DNA of 64,000 nucleotides from Pterobdella sp. o SKG-2022. Taxonomy: Eukaryota > Annelida > Clitellata > Hirudinida > Piscicolidae. Positions 1-14,400 of the stretch are shown here, one piece after another (positions within the stretch are counted from its first letter, which is position 1; each line of letters opens with the position of its first letter). Made by a program: the position numbers and the translations under genes. The notes under the pieces were generated by a model. The model made no database searches. It saw only the letters and a list, made by a program, of their open reading frames with translations, and was not told the origin of the DNA. Location: positions 7,354,816 through 7,418,815 of the forward strand of contig OZ038324.1 of the NCBI GenBank assembly GCA_964035795.1. The letters run 5' to 3'.

Positions 1-301
1 TTGGAATGAGATATTTTTCAATGGTTTCATACAAGCAAGTATTTTTCAATTTTATACTAAATTTAATTATATTTATTGAGAGTCTTGAAATTATATTCAA
101 TTCAAAGAAACATTGTATAAGTTTACATTTTGAAGGAAGCTTTTTCAAAACAGATGTATAAACTGCTTATTTGAAGGCACTTGATGGTGAAAACATGTTT
201 TCCCAAAGCTTTTTTCAAAATAAAAACTTTTTTTTCAGATTGAATAAAATATAATTATTTTTCAACACCTTGTAAATTTTGTAACAAACATTTAATGACA
301 G

Positions 302-984
302 TACGTGGACTGCCTCCACCCCAAAATGTGCACCACAGTGCCTAACGAGATAAACACCTACCCTCCTTTTAAGGCCCGCTGTGGTAATCACCCTTGCATT
401 AGTTTATAATTATTCAGAAGTTATCCATGTTGATGGAACCATTAGATAATTAAACTGGTTAATTCTTATAGCACTTTTAGTTTTATATACGTGGATGCTA
501 TAAAAAAATCTTAATAGGAATATTTAAAGTTACAAAATAAAATATTTTTTTTATAGTTTATTAAAAAACTCAAATTTTCAATACATAAAATGATCAAACA
601 CTGCCCAGAATGTCCCAAACTAAAATGCCAGCCATGCAAACACCAATTTGTCTTTGAGAACGGGTGCCAGACTTGTGAATGCAGAGATATGTGCTCAGAG
701 CTCAGTACTGCAGTATGCAACGTTTTGAAACTTTATATAATAGAAAATATCTATATAATGAATATATATGATTAATATTCATGAATATAAAAAATTTTAT
801 AAAAAATAGTCAAACCAGAATTAAATGAAGTAAATTTTCACTATATTTCCTCTAGAAACCCTTGTTTGGAGCAAAGCCTTGCGCTTTGAGCTGTGATGCT
901 TTGAAGTGCTCGGCTAATAAAATCTGCTGTAAAGATTTTAAAGGGTGTTATGGTTGTAGAAATGAAGAAGAATGTAGTTTGTAA
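302..984 (+). CDS. Antistasin-like cysteine-rich protein, C-terminal part
   Basis: Three exons can be joined: 302-383 (acceptor ACAG at 298-301, donor GTAATC), 609-712 (acceptor CCCAG, donor GTATGC) and 856-984 (acceptor CTCTAG, stop TAA at 982). Phases agree (82 nt leaves phase 1, the next exon completes it, then phase 0), giving 104 residues. The middle exon has the antistasin-type pattern: paired Cys, an aromatic-rich spacer, then GCQTCECRDMC. The last exon adds eight Cys, including SCDALKCSANKICC. Known of the family: antistasin domains occur in secreted protease inhibitors of leeches and in other extracellular animal proteins. No signal peptide is visible, because the 5' part lies outside the window. 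The stop codon overlaps a perfect donor (TTT|GTAAGT at 980/981), so a longer isoform is possible, but a poly(A) signal about 110 nt downstream supports a natural end. It could be one module of a larger matrix protein rather than an inhibitor. Confidence 0.55.
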
Positions 985-1091
985 GTTTGACTTTAAGGAT
1001 GGTTAAGGGGCTAAGTTAGCGTTGTTTCGTGGGTCGTTTTTAGCTTTTGGTCTCACTTGATTGTGGGGTTTGGGTGGTTTTAAGGTTTTTG

Positions 1092-1097
1092 AATAAA
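1092..1097 (+). terminator. Poly(A) signal AATAAA for the antistasin-like gene
   Basis: AATAAA lies 108 nt after the TAA stop at 982-984. It is the first canonical signal downstream and is followed by T-rich sequence. Confidence 0.4.
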
Positions 1098-2439
1098 TTC
1101 TTTTTTTTTTTGATCGACCAACAATATTATCTTTACAAATAAAATCAAAAAATATATAAATAATATGCGATTAATCACTTTTAGATAAAAGATAAAAATC
1201 CTTCAAAACTTTCTAAATGCTGAATATAAGTTTAGATTAGGTTTCTAGTTTTAAAGTTTATAATGATTTTATTTGAAAGTTGAATTTAAAGAATATTTTT
1301 AATAGACAAAAAATTCAATGAAATTGTGCATTTTGACGATAACCAGACAGAGTTTTAAATAGATTAGTGATAAAATATTAAAAATCACAGCCATTAAACA
1401 CACATTTCTGATAACTTTCAAACAAATAGTTACTTTACCATGTCTACTCAACGATTGGATATCTGAGAATGGTAAAGATTTCAAAAATTGATTTAAACCT
1501 CACTTAACTTGAATTTTTAAACATGGTTAATTTAATATTTCTCAACTAAGTTATTTTTTTTTTATATTTTTTCATTTCTCGATTGATCTCATTCTTTATA
1601 TAAAATATAACTTTACTTGCATTATGTTACTTCAATCACCTCGCTTTCGGGCAATATCGAATAGTTTCAGCTAAAAGTCGGTTAACGTTTTGGCAATAAA
1701 AAAATTGTTTTGACATTATAAAATCAACATCAAACAAGATTAATTCTGTTTTATATTTAAAAATTGAAAAAAAACTAAATTAAGCGTGAAGACAAATTGT
1801 TGAATATTTTCAAAAAGTTACAAGGAAAAGAAGATTTGATTAAGCTATATACCATAAAAAAAAACTCTGGCTCAAAAGCTGGCATGCACTGAAAAGAAAG
1901 GCTAACAACGGAGAAGAAAGAAAGATGATTGATTGGCTGCAGACAAAATAATTAAGAAGCGATTCTTATATTCAAGACAATACCATAAAGCCATCATCGT
2001 TTCCAATAAAAAATAATAAAGCACTTGAGCTAATAATAACGTTTAAAAGTAATTAAAGAAATGAAAAATTTTGTGATAAAATAATAGAATAAATAAAAAT
2101 AACAAAAATAACAATAGAAATAATAATAAAAAGAATAATAACAATAACGAAAATAACTAAAAGGATAATATAAAAACAATAAAAATAATAAAAAACAATA
2201 AGTGACAATATTGCGTAACAAACGCATAAATCCTAAGAGCTTCCAAGAGTTATAGTATTGAAAGGCTTAAACTCCTAAAAAGTTATGAAAAAGAGACTGA
2301 TAAGTGTTAGGGATAGATAAGCTTGCATCATTGAGTGAATTTAACCTAATTTTTTATATATAAATATAATTTATATATAAATTCATGAAAAATTTTTAGT
2401 AATTTATCAACAAGAAAAGGTGAAAAATATGAGATTGTC
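1098..2439. other. Intergenic, AT-rich, no gene seen
   Basis: No exon with splice signals plus a recognisable protein was found. 2030-2210 is A-rich low complexity (AAT, AAC and AAAT runs) that yields a meaningless Tyr/Phe-rich ORF on the minus strand. A TATA-like tract at about 2353-2378 precedes the ATG at 2440. Confidence 0.5.
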
Positions 2440-2494
2440 ATGGGTGTGTTGATGAAGTTCTTATTTTTATTGTCCGTTGTATTTCAATCGAGTG
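2440..2494 (+). CDS. Possible first coding exon of the collagen gene (signal peptide)
   Basis: ATG at 2440 opens [18 protein letters not shown], a good secretion signal (second Met at residue 5). The donor G|GTAGAG at 2494/2495 leaves phase 1, which fits the exon at 8779 (and also the one at 8538). Joined to 8779 it reads signal peptide, then [10 protein letters not shown], comparable to the start of the collagen IX NC4 domain. The intron would be about 6.3 kb. Assignment to the collagen gene is inference; it could belong to a separate small secreted protein, since the frame stays open to 2655. Confidence 0.4.
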
Positions 2495-5400
2495 GTAGAG
2501 ATAAGACCTTTTTTCCAAAGATTCCACGTTACAACAAGGTTCCACGATGCTCCAAATATTTTTATTTTATCGGTTCCTACTTATACTCACTCAGTTATCA
2601 TAATTATCTGTTTTTTAGCCAAAAATCGTCAAAAAAAGATTTAGCTTCAGTTTGATTTGCTGCTTGATAATATAAACGAACTCTTAACAAAAAACTTTTT
2701 AATTACCTCCAATTTAGATTAATCCTTCATAAACTTTACCAGAGTTTGTCTTAAACCACCGAATCGAAAGAGTCTGAAGTTTTTTCTTTTGGTTTATTGA
2801 TTCTGTAAGTTCTTTTAGTTTTCGAATGATATACAGCTGTATTTGTATTTAATTGAGTTTTCCACTTTTTTGACTCAATTGTTCTGACTTAGATTTTTTA
2901 TTCGAGTTTTATTCTTTGTTGATGACTGATTTAAGTGTATAAAAGTGAAACTAAGCTATAAAAAAAGTAACATCTTGTGGAGCTTGATTTAGGTCTGTAC
3001 TAAATCTTTCTCATGTTCTTATTATTTAATCTATGAATTGTGAGTTATAAGCCTCAAGAATATGAGCTATAAATAAATTTTTTATATATGAACTAGAACC
3101 CTCACCCCTATTTATGTTTTTATTGAAATTAGCTTGAGATATTCGTTGCACGCCATCATCGGGCAATTTATGAATATTTTTATATTAATGATAACATATC
3201 TTAATCATCACAAACTAAAAGAATATTTATAACACCTATTAATAGTAATAAAACAATAAAAATATTAATTTTAATAATAACAATAATCAACAATAAAGTC
3301 CTATCGTTATGACTTATCATGTAAATATAAATTTAAGACCCCAAGTTGAGAAAAATGGGATAGTATCAGATTTCTAGTAGAAAAAAATTATATGCCTACC
3401 AGTCTCGGAAAGATAGAAAGTAAAAAATATTGGAATAAGAATTTCAATTGTTTTCCAAAGATTATTGGTGGCAGTTTTGAAATCAGTAAGTTAAATAAGA
3501 TTGATTGGCTAAAATTATTTGAGAAAAAAATTCATTTATAGCAACTGTTGTGAAGTTGTTTAAGGCTTTTATAATACTTAATTAAGTTAATTAATATCAG
3601 TTAAATTAATATTTAAACTGGTTAATATAGAAAGTATACGAAATCTTGTCACTAACAAAAACTTCAGTTAAATTAATTTTTAATCATTAATCAAAGCGTC
3701 AACCCCCTCAGAACAAACCTGACACTATCCTCCAATCCATCAACTCAAAAACTTCAAAAGCTACAAGAAGAGGATATAACTCAATTACAATGTTCAATTC
3801 CTCTTTATTTTTAATTAAAAGACACTGGAAAACAATAGCGTTCAAGTGGTAGCAGCACTTGAATAGACATAAACAACCGCCATTACTGCATCTCTCTAAC
3901 TTTCTAGTATCATCTTCGTTTGTTTATTGTTTGTTAATAAGTTTAAGTTTTTAATTAATTTATTAGAAAACCATTTTTTCAGATTTTTCTATCAATAATA
4001 TACTATTGTTATTTAAATAACTCAATTAAAACGGAAAAACTGCAAAAAAATAACTAATTAAAAAAGCTAAATGGAAACAAACGTGGTAAAACAGTATAGA
4101 AGTTGGTGTTAAAATCCACCACCCAAAAACAACACTGAAATAAAAGATGGCGGTTTTAGTTTTATTATGATTTTGTTGACTGGCCGTCATAACAACACCA
4201 CATTCTCACTCCATTCTCTATCGTATTCAACCCTTACAACATCACATTCCATTTTATCTCTGTATCTTTCGAAGCAAATATCTTAAAATACATTACACTA
4301 TCTCCTTCGTGGCTTTAAGCTTTTGAGTTGTTCTAATCCAGGTCAAATATGGGTTAGCATCAATGGCTGTGAGGGTATCTGTTATGTCGTTTGGGATACA
4401 TGTGATAAGATCAGAGACGGGAATCTGAGATTGTTAAAAAAACTCTATCAGGTTTAACATTACATGGGTTCCAATATTAGTTTTAAAACTTTGAATAATG
4501 TAAAAGAAGCAACTTTGATTAATTATTTCAAATGAACTTCTAGTATAGATACAAAATTGAACGTAATTAATAAATATACTAACGTTAATAAACGAAAGTT
4601 ACGATGCAATAAAAAGATAGTTAATTTTTAAACACAATAGTTTAAAACCCTTAATGTAAATAACAGCTTTTGTAGGCAGACTGCTAGAATTAATGACGAG
4701 AGAAAAAGTTAAAAATTAATTTAAACCGTTGCATTTCTTTCGTTTAATTGCTGCACCATTACGGTTAGGCACGACTGTTTCAGTGATTTCTCAATACGAT
4801 GATTGAAGCCTTGATAAATTTTTTTTGCCGCCATTTTGTTTTTAATAGTTATACGTTTTTTTATTTTATGTTTTTAATACTATTTTTTGGCTTAAAAATG
4901 GTTTTTGGTTTTTAATTTTATTTATTGTTAACTTTTTTTAGTTTTTTATGTATTGTATTTAATTGTTATAAATATAGCATGTTTTCATTTAAACTAATTT
5001 AACTATATAATTGAACATTTGCTTGCCATTAAAATGCTCTAAATATCCCATAAAAATATTTCAACATCTTTCAAACAAAACCTCAAAAAACAAACTATAG
5101 ACAGTAAGTGTTAAATTCATATATTCTTCAATATTATGTAACCAGACAACCACACACACACACGTACACACACAAACATATATATATTCCCCCGTTTTAT
5201 ATTACCATTTCATTCATAACTGTTAGTTATTAAACCGCGCCGGTTTGTGCGTTTAATTTAAGAAATAATTTTATAATTATCAGTTTATTTTATAAGTTTG
5301 GTTTTCGTTGTGACTCAATATTTTGGATAGAAACCTTTTTTTTATATGGATTGTTTGTCTGTCTGAGTGAGTAGGTTGTGTTCAAGAGTGATAAAATTTG

Positions 5401-8400
5401 ATGGATTATCTATTCATTAATAACATATTAATTATTTATGAGTAAAAATAAGGTATAGTCATTATTATGAGTATATTTATTTTTATTAGCTAATATCTTT
5501 ATTTATGCACGCTGTTTAAAAGCTACAAACTTGATACTTGTTTTTTATATGCGCTCATTAACTGCACTCAAAATTCAGATTATTATAAACAATAAATTGA
5601 AATACTCTACTCAAAACCTCAAAGTAACAAATTAATATATTTTTAGTATTTGAAATTAAAGTGAAACTCAGATTAAACCTACTTTGATATGACTCCAATT
5701 AGAGATTGATAAGAAAATAAGTTTGATCTTTTGAGTTGTTTTTATAAATTTTCACTTTAAAAATGTAACATCTTGCCTTCAACACCAAGTACATCAGGGA
5801 GAAAGCATCATCATACAGTTGTAAAACCATGGAAATTTTCGTTTATTTTTAAGCTTGATGTTTTCTCCTTTTAAACATCTCATCCAACGTCTTAAATATT
5901 ATTTCACTACCATTTGAAACAAGCTGTTTCTAAAAACTACATTCAAAACACCCACTAATAACCTCACAACTTTTGTATAATAGACAGGCTAGTAACATAA
6001 AACAAAACCTACAAAAATATCAATGAAAACCATGACTCTTCAACGTGCCACGCTTGCCATTGTATTAGACAAACACGTGTAATTCAAAACTAACCTCATG
6101 TCTTACTTTTACTATTAGCTCACTGGTGCACGTAGTTTTAGAGATTTAAAAGCTTGACTTTTTTATATCTTCACATTTTTTTGATCTGTGTATAGATATT
6201 TTTAATTATTAATTATTTTTTTTTTTTATAAAGTTCTATTTATAACAGTTTATTTTTTAATCTCTTAAACCCTTATAGTTTATAGTGAAGAGATTTTTGT
6301 TTTCTTATTCATACATGTTCAAGTTTATATTACTTACCTTGAAATGTATTAGATGTCGAAAAGCTTTGTTTTGATTAAGATATAGAACTAATTGTTTTTC
6401 TATTTTCTAAATAAGAAAAATAATAAATTAATAACAAAAATAAATTATTAATGAGGATAAAAATTCAATAATCATTTTTAAAAAACAATGGTAAAAAAAA
6501 CTCTAAAATTATTGAATAAATAAGCTGAAACGATAAAGTGCAAAGCAATTGAGTTTTAAGAGTACTCCCAAACGATCAAATCAAACCTTAAGTATTTTAG
6601 CAATAGGTTTCAAGTCATAAACAATACCAATCAAAAGCCTTTAATATAAAAAAAAAGCTTTAAATTATTTCAATAAATAAAATCTATATTTATAAATAAT
6701 TAGTTATTTTTCTTTAAAAAATGGTATAATAATTCGATAAATTGGCAAAAAAATTTCTTGTAGAAACAATGAGTTTTTGGTTTTTGAAACAATACACACT
6801 AAGACACAATTGTGTTTTTATAAATATTCACAAAGAATATGAAGTTCAACTAGAAAAGCTAGACGTTCTAAAGGCTTTATTGATATCAAAAGCGGATCTA
6901 TTTCAGTTCAAAAGAGCATAAACGACTAATTATAATCTAGTGAGTTTGAAGCTATAAAAACTATGTAAAAAACACATTATCATAGCATAAATAATAAAAC
7001 TACTATACCCAGAGTTGTATTAGTAATAAATCATCACAACCCAAAAATAATTATAAACTCTCTTACAGCCTACAAACATCCATTTAACTACAGCTTGAGA
7101 ACCCAACGGCAGATACCACAGAAGCAAAACTAAATCGTGCCATGATCATTACCAAACCTTTATAATGGGTTAGTTGCTATTAGCTAATAGATAGCTAATT
7201 ACTTAATCAGTTAAATTGGGTTTGACGTAACCTCTTTAGATATTTAATGCTTTGATTCTCTTGTTTTTTTGCACAAATGAACACGATTTGTTGTGAACAT
7301 TATTTATATTAGATATTACCAGGTAATATTTTTAGGTTTTAGGCAAGGTATGGGTATTTTTGGTTTCAAACTTTTTGGGTTGAAAGACTGTTGAATATTT
7401 AGAATTTTTCTTCAGTAGTTTCTACTAAGTGTCGGTGGGAATTATTTGCTAATGAATTAGAATTAACAACGATTTAATCAGTTATGTCAAGTTTCAAACC
7501 CATGCTAACCATGCATGTTAACAAATGTTTTATTATATTAGTTTACAAGCAATTAGATCTGTTAGATCTAACCCACTGATACGAACAATACTATACGATA
7601 GCTGCAGCCTATCCTATTTCTAGGTCACTTTCTGTACTTAAGTCTCAATAACGAGATTTGAACCTTCATCATTATCAGTTTGATTATAAAATAATCTTAC
7701 AAAACAGAAGAAAATATAGAAACTTCATGCTTACAAAGAGTATTTTTTCATAAAAACCGGGAAAAATTATTTTAAAGCCACGTGTGCTGTGAGCTCAGTC
7801 TGAAAATTCTTTGAAAGCAATGTTATGTCATAGTTCTTTATGGATGTCTTACAAAGAGGTTGAGATGTAGGAACTGCTGTTGAGATCCATCATTTCAGAT
7901 TGATACATTTCTCGTAGTTCCTTTCCTTTGAAGGTTTTTATTGTGTTTTTTAAAGTGTATAATATGGGAATTTTTTTATTTGAGCTTATTTACGAAACTT
8001 TTATCTTTCCAGCAATAAAAATGCATTGTAATAAAACCTTATGTTATTCGTTGTTCTTAACTTATAGTCTTATTTTTCTTCTTCTTGTTCCCAGAAAAAA
8101 ACATCCATTTTCGAATTATTCGATAAAGTAATTTTAAAAATGTCAAAATTTTTATTTTCTGTTTAATAATTAGCATCATTACTTGTCTGGAGTGCTGGGT
8201 GTGTAACAAAAACTTTCTACAAAGTGAGCCTCATTGGCTAAACCACTGTTGGTGTGGATTTATTGATCATTCGCAAAGAAATCATCGCTAGCTTTCACCA
8301 AACAAAATCATTATGAAATAATTTCAACCCACAAAAAGCTTTGTACCACTTTTATTGAATAAATCTTAATTTTTGACTTACAACGTTTGCATTGTTAAGC

Positions 8401-11400
8401 CCAGCCTAGCTTTGAACCATTTTCTTTGAAGAAATCTCATCCTTCGGTTTGTATCGACCGCATTATTAACCCCAGACAAAACTGTTCATTTATAACACAT
8501 TTTCATAACCATTCAACTCCATTTTTCTTCTCTCCAGGTTTCAACGAGATTCTCTGTCTCAATAGTTTTTTGTTCTTCATCCACGTTTCAACCAGTGAGT
8601 TTAATTAGAGCTTTTGTACCCATTTTCCAATAAATTCAAAATATTTTCTCAAATGGTTTTATTTCAAAGCATCAAATTGTGAGAACGATACTTCATATTT
8701 TTTTTAATTCATTAAAATATTAGTTCAATAAAATTTCAGAAAATAAGATTTACACCTAACCTCCTAACTTTTTCACAGTAACTTCTCAAAGCCTATCTGG
8801 ATGCCCAATCACCGCTTCCAACAGATCCAGAGAATACAGTAAGATCTGTCAATCTTTCAAGTTTCATTGTAAGGTCAACTAACACAAAGTGTTTATTTTA
8901 TAAAAGACACAAAGCTTTTCGTGAGACTAGCTTAAATTATCAAGTTCACTTGTCTTATGAAAAGGTTCGTGCTTCTTTAAAAATAAATACTTTGCGTTTG
9001 TAGACCTTACAATTTGATTTATACTTTTGAGTTTTGATACACTTTAGTTCGGTTGCTCATTTCAGTTTAACAAAGCTTTATGTGTTTTATTGTTTAAAAT
9101 TATTTTGTGTGTGCACTGATTGTGATTATTAAGTTGAATGTTTCCCATTTGAAAACCTCGCTATTTCCTTTGTTACTATAACTATCATTTATAATAGTAA
9201 TCTGTTGATGAAACTTAATCTCATAATTATATTAATTATAGAGTGATTTAAATGCTACGGTTTTGCTTTTTAAAGTACACGCCATTATTTTTTTAGTTAA
9301 TTTATAGCTTAACTATGTAAATTCATTACAAGACCTACTTAAATAACCCAAAAAGAAAACTTAGTTGAAAATATTTGAAGGTAGATGCATCAAGATCAAG
9401 GTAAAAAGCAAAAACCACAAAAAAAGTTACAAAGAAGTTAAAAAAGGTGGTAAGTTTAGCCGATATTATAACCACTAGGACAAAGATACTTGAAGCCAAA
9501 ATGATGAAATAAATTTAAAATTCTTTTTGTAACAAAGAACTCACGTTATCAGACTAAAATTTTGATAGGTATCAATGATTTATGTGTGTACCTTTCAACA
9601 AAAAAATTTCAGCAAGTTACCCCGTTTCGGATTATTATCCATTTTGAGAATTTTTAAGAGTTCGCGTTGCTTTTTGTTTTAAATGTGTTTTAGTGATAGA
9701 AATAAGCCATAAAATGGTAGTTGAAATATTAGTATGCAAGACTAATTTTCTGATATTTATAGTAAAAGATTTTCTTCAAATTTTGAATTTTATTTTTAAA
9801 AACTGCTTCTACCTTATTGTTTCTCATTTAGAACATTCTATGCCTTAGAGTGTTTTGATAAAGAATATAAGATAAGAATCTACATAACATTAGGTCTTTA
9901 TAACTTGACATATTAACCTGTCAAGATTTGGACTTGATCTCTAAACTGCGGATCGATGCCTTGGTGGGAGGTAAAGGAAACCAGATAAAGGTAGCATTAA
10001 TCTAATATATTTGAATTAACAAGAAATGCGTTCATTTTTAAACTTTTACTGCAGAAGTGATTCTATAAATACATTTATATAATTGAAATTGCAATTGTTT
10101 TATTGATATGTCTATTTATAGATTATTCAAAGCGTAGGTTTTGAATTCAGGTTCACACAAACTCAATCGATACCTCAAAAGTTGAACTCTTTATTTAAAA
10201 TTATATTTAATTTTTATAAGAACTTCAAATACATTTATCATAACAAATAGCTGTAACTAATATAGAAATATGTTCCCAATCCATCATGTTATGAATTGTT
10301 ATGAGTATATTATTATTCTATGGATAATTATAAAAATATTCATATAACATGTGTAGCTACAAGAATATTTAAAGTAGGTTGTACAATGGACTGCCATTCT
10401 TTCAAACCTCATTCAAACCATTAATTTGATGTGTTTTACGCATGCCACTCTTTAATAGCTTCGCCATAAGTTGATATCATAAAATAAAGTAAATGGAAAT
10501 GAATTTTTATCACAAAAAATTCATATCATTGAATAATTTATAAGAAACTCGAAATAGTTTCAAGGGAGTTGAAAATGTTTTAATAAACCCACCGTGACTT
10601 GAGAAAATACAAAAATTAATGTTTTTTACTATTAAGGTTGATATTAACACAAACCAATACTGAAATATCCCACAACTTTTATATTAGGACAAAAACCTAC
10701 AGTTGAGCATCTGAATAAAATATTTTGAGAGAAGAATAGAAAAATTTGTGCATACTAAATCAAGTTTTAAAATAATTGATTCAAAACACTCTTTATATTT
10801 TGTGGTTCTTAATAATTGAAAGTATTCAACTTAAAGTATTTTTTGCTATTTCCAAAGTTTTTTTTGATTTATGAAGACATGAAACAAAAGGACTTATTTA
10901 TTTGAATGAAAACAATCGTCATTTACTGTAGTAATAAGTTTAATACGCTAATACACTGAAGTCATTAAAACAATTACATCAAGCCCGTCTTCTTGCGTAT
11001 ATAATGCTTGAAACAACGAAAACTTCAACTAGATTCAATTCAAAGAAACTTTTAAATAATAAGGCTTTCACTCAGTATGATCGAACAACTTCGACCTCCT
11101 TCAGGTGGTGCCCGGCTCGAACAAGTACCAAAAAGCCTACAACATAAACAGATCAACCCTCCTTAAAAAAGCCACAAGGTGTGTTGTTTGATGAGGAAGT
11201 GTTTTGATAATAACATAGTTTCAATTGAAAATTTTACAAAGTCTTTAAACATATGTTGATGGGTTTTGTGTGTTAAGAGCGAGTACGTACCATAATATAT
11301 CATTTAAGTAATTTTTTAAAAAATGTTAGGTTTTTATTTGTTAAGAGCAAGTCCGTAATAAAGAATTTCATTAACAGTTATTTTTACGTCTGAAATTTTA

Positions 11401-14400
11401 ATTGGTTTTGTTACTTTTTATTTGTTAATAGAAATTTTATAATATGGCATGACGGAAAAAGTGGTTATAACATTATCTTAGATGTATCTTGTAAAAGGAA
11501 GAATTATTGTAGAATAAAAAATGTGATTTATGGAATAATTCACAAATAGTAATGAAAAAAAAAATGACAAAGGTAATAATAAAATTATTTAAATTATAAC
11601 AATGAAATAGTAAAACTAAGTAAATCATATAATATAGGCCGACTAAAACCATTGATCGGCGCTCGAATAAAAAAACTATCAATCAAATGCATGAGGCATT
11701 ATGTTGCTATCTATAAAGTTTTGATCGATTGTTGAAGTTTAATTCATAAAATTGAGAATAATGCCAGCGAAGCAACGTTGTGATCGATACTAAATGAGTA
11801 ATGCGAAGTGGTTAAGATTTTTTAGTTTTTTATCTACGCTAAAGATTGTAGAATTTGTTTATAGAAGTTTGGCATTTTTATGTGGGATTTTTAATTTAAA
11901 AAATTTTATTTCTTATATAGATATATATATATTTAAAAAGTTATTCAAAATCAAACCTTTTTTAATAAAAAAAAACTAATTAGCAACTTGAACATTACTC
12001 ATTATAAGACCCTATTTATTGTTTCTTATAGATTTCCAACCAACACTTCTTGAAATTTACATCAAAATCTCCACAAACTACTATAAACCGCCATTTCAGA
12101 GACACTTTTTGGCGAAAAGTACCTTCAAAGTTTTCCTTTTCCATCACCTTCAAAACTTCTAGAGAGGAGGAAGAAGAAGATGATGATCTATGGAATGTAT
12201 TGTATATAGAAGATGTGGAGGGGAGGCTACAATTCGCTATCCAGGTAATGGTTTTAAAAATATGTAGGTGTGACACCACTATGAAAAGAAAGGATTCAAA
12301 ATTTTTATTCAACGTCTTTATGATCTTACAAACAAAAACCTACTTATCCTAATCTTACTCATTGTTTTCCAATGCAATTTAATCCATAATAACCAAGCGA
12401 TTTTTATAAAAACTCAACAGAATATTTCAACCTCCTACAGCTGAGTGGGTCACAAAAACTAGTGCGGGTGAAACTGCTGTCAGACCTGAGGCCCTTCATC
12501 CGCAAATATGACTTCAGTCTTGACAATGTCTTCTTCTCCGACGTTTGTTTAATTTCTTACATCATTTTTTTATTTGTTGTTTTCATCTTATATGCTATGT
12601 ACCACCTAAACAAAACAAGAATTTTAGTGATAATTAATTAAAAAAAAAGCTATTTTCCTCATTTTTTTTAATTTGTAAACCATCATCCTAAAACTGCAAT
12701 CTGGACAGTTCTTTGACGGAGGCTGGCACAAACTATCTATCTCTCTGACCCCCTCAAAAGTCGAAGCTTTTATTGACTGTGTTAAGGTTTCAAATATATT
12801 TATTGTATATTCTTATATAGCTTTGTTAACTCTAATTGAGTGTTATCCTATGTTCAGTTGAGTTTTTGCTTTTAGAAAAATTTTGATTTACAATATGACA
12901 TTAAAAGCCTTCTCGCCTGATTTTTCTCTATATAATTTATTCAACTAAACTTCATTTAAAATTTATTTAAAATAATAGCTTTTGAATATATATCTCTTAA
13001 ATCTTTCTCAATAAAATTTCATGAAAAAAATGAAATAAAAACCACGTTAGCTGATTCTCAAACCAATTTATAATAAAAAATATTATTATCTATCAGGCTG
13101 GCAGTGCTGCTCTCCACGGCATAAACCCCTCCCTTATTAACACCGGTGGAATGCTGCACGTGGGAAGGAATTCAAACGGCCATGGAACTCAGGTTTGTGT
13201 AGTACTTTTTGGCTTGATGAAGCATGGTAGTTTCGGAGAGGATTGGGCTATTTTGAGGGTTAATTTTGGGAAGGTTTTGTTGTAGAATATTTTTTTGAAT
13301 AATTTTTTTGAAACAATATAAAAACTTTGTTTTGATTTATTTCATTTATTGTCATGCCTTTGAATAAATTCCAAAAAAATCCGATTTTTAAAGTTTGATT
13401 TGCAATGGGCCATGTTGTACTGTGATCCGAGGGTACCTTTGTTTGAAGAGTGTGCAGACATCAAAGTGATTATTTTTCGTTGAAATATAAGATTCGATAA
13501 ATCAATTAATGAAATAATTATACATTTTTTTATAGAAAAAATCAAAAATTGGAGAAATTCAAGTGTATAATTTGGTTTCAAATACTGAAAAAGGAAATAA
13601 AGCATTAAAGAAAAAAATAAAGGAGAAGTTGAGTAAAAAGTATTCAAAAGTTGGAAAAAATCTCGTTAAAAATGCTGATTACATTAACGACGAAGAAAAA
13701 ATCGTGAGGGCAAAAAGGCATAAATCAAAAAATTCAAAACAAAAGAAAAAATCAAAAAAAAGTGGAAGTTCTCAACTTGGAGGAAATAAAAAAACAAAAA
13801 AACATAAAAAACACACGAAAAAATCAACAAAAAGGAAGACAGGTTGCATACTTTTTATTTTATAACATTTTTTAGCTGCAAATTTAACCATCAAAAAATA
13901 TTCAAAAAAAACGAACACACGTTATGACAATAACATGCACATGAACACAGGTAAAATCCAACCGATTCTGTTACTTTTCGACATAATTATGAACACATTT
14001 AATGCATAACTCATAAGCACCATTCAAATCATAATTATAAATAACTTTTAATTGCCTGTGACCAAAAAATGATATGAAAACTTTTGTTTTGTTATTTTTT
14101 TATTATTCGCACTATTATTATTTATTAAAAGTATAAGATATACTAATACTTAGAGCTAACTATGTATTCTTTTTTGAATGTGCTGAAGAATCATTTCAAA
14201 GACTTATTTCCTAAAATTCCATATACTATACTATATTATATACACTATTCATATACTGCACACTATAAATACCAAACTTTTTACAGAAACATCAATAAGC
14301 CCGTTAGAACAAGGGTTAAGTCTCTCAGAGTTATACAAGCCTCCTAAACCATCCTACTTTTACAACCCCCATCCCCTTCCCTACCCCTATCATTTACCAG

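Noticed and set aside
7928..8131. Hydrophobic ORF upstream of the collagen exons
   Set aside because: Phe/Leu/Ile-rich composition is what T-rich DNA gives by chance, and no phase-compatible donor leads into the collagen.
12032..12099. Upstream acceptor (CTTATAG at 12031) for the TSPN exon
   Set aside because: It gives a phase that does not fit the donor of exon 11105-11178; the acceptor at 12099 does and keeps the domain alignment.
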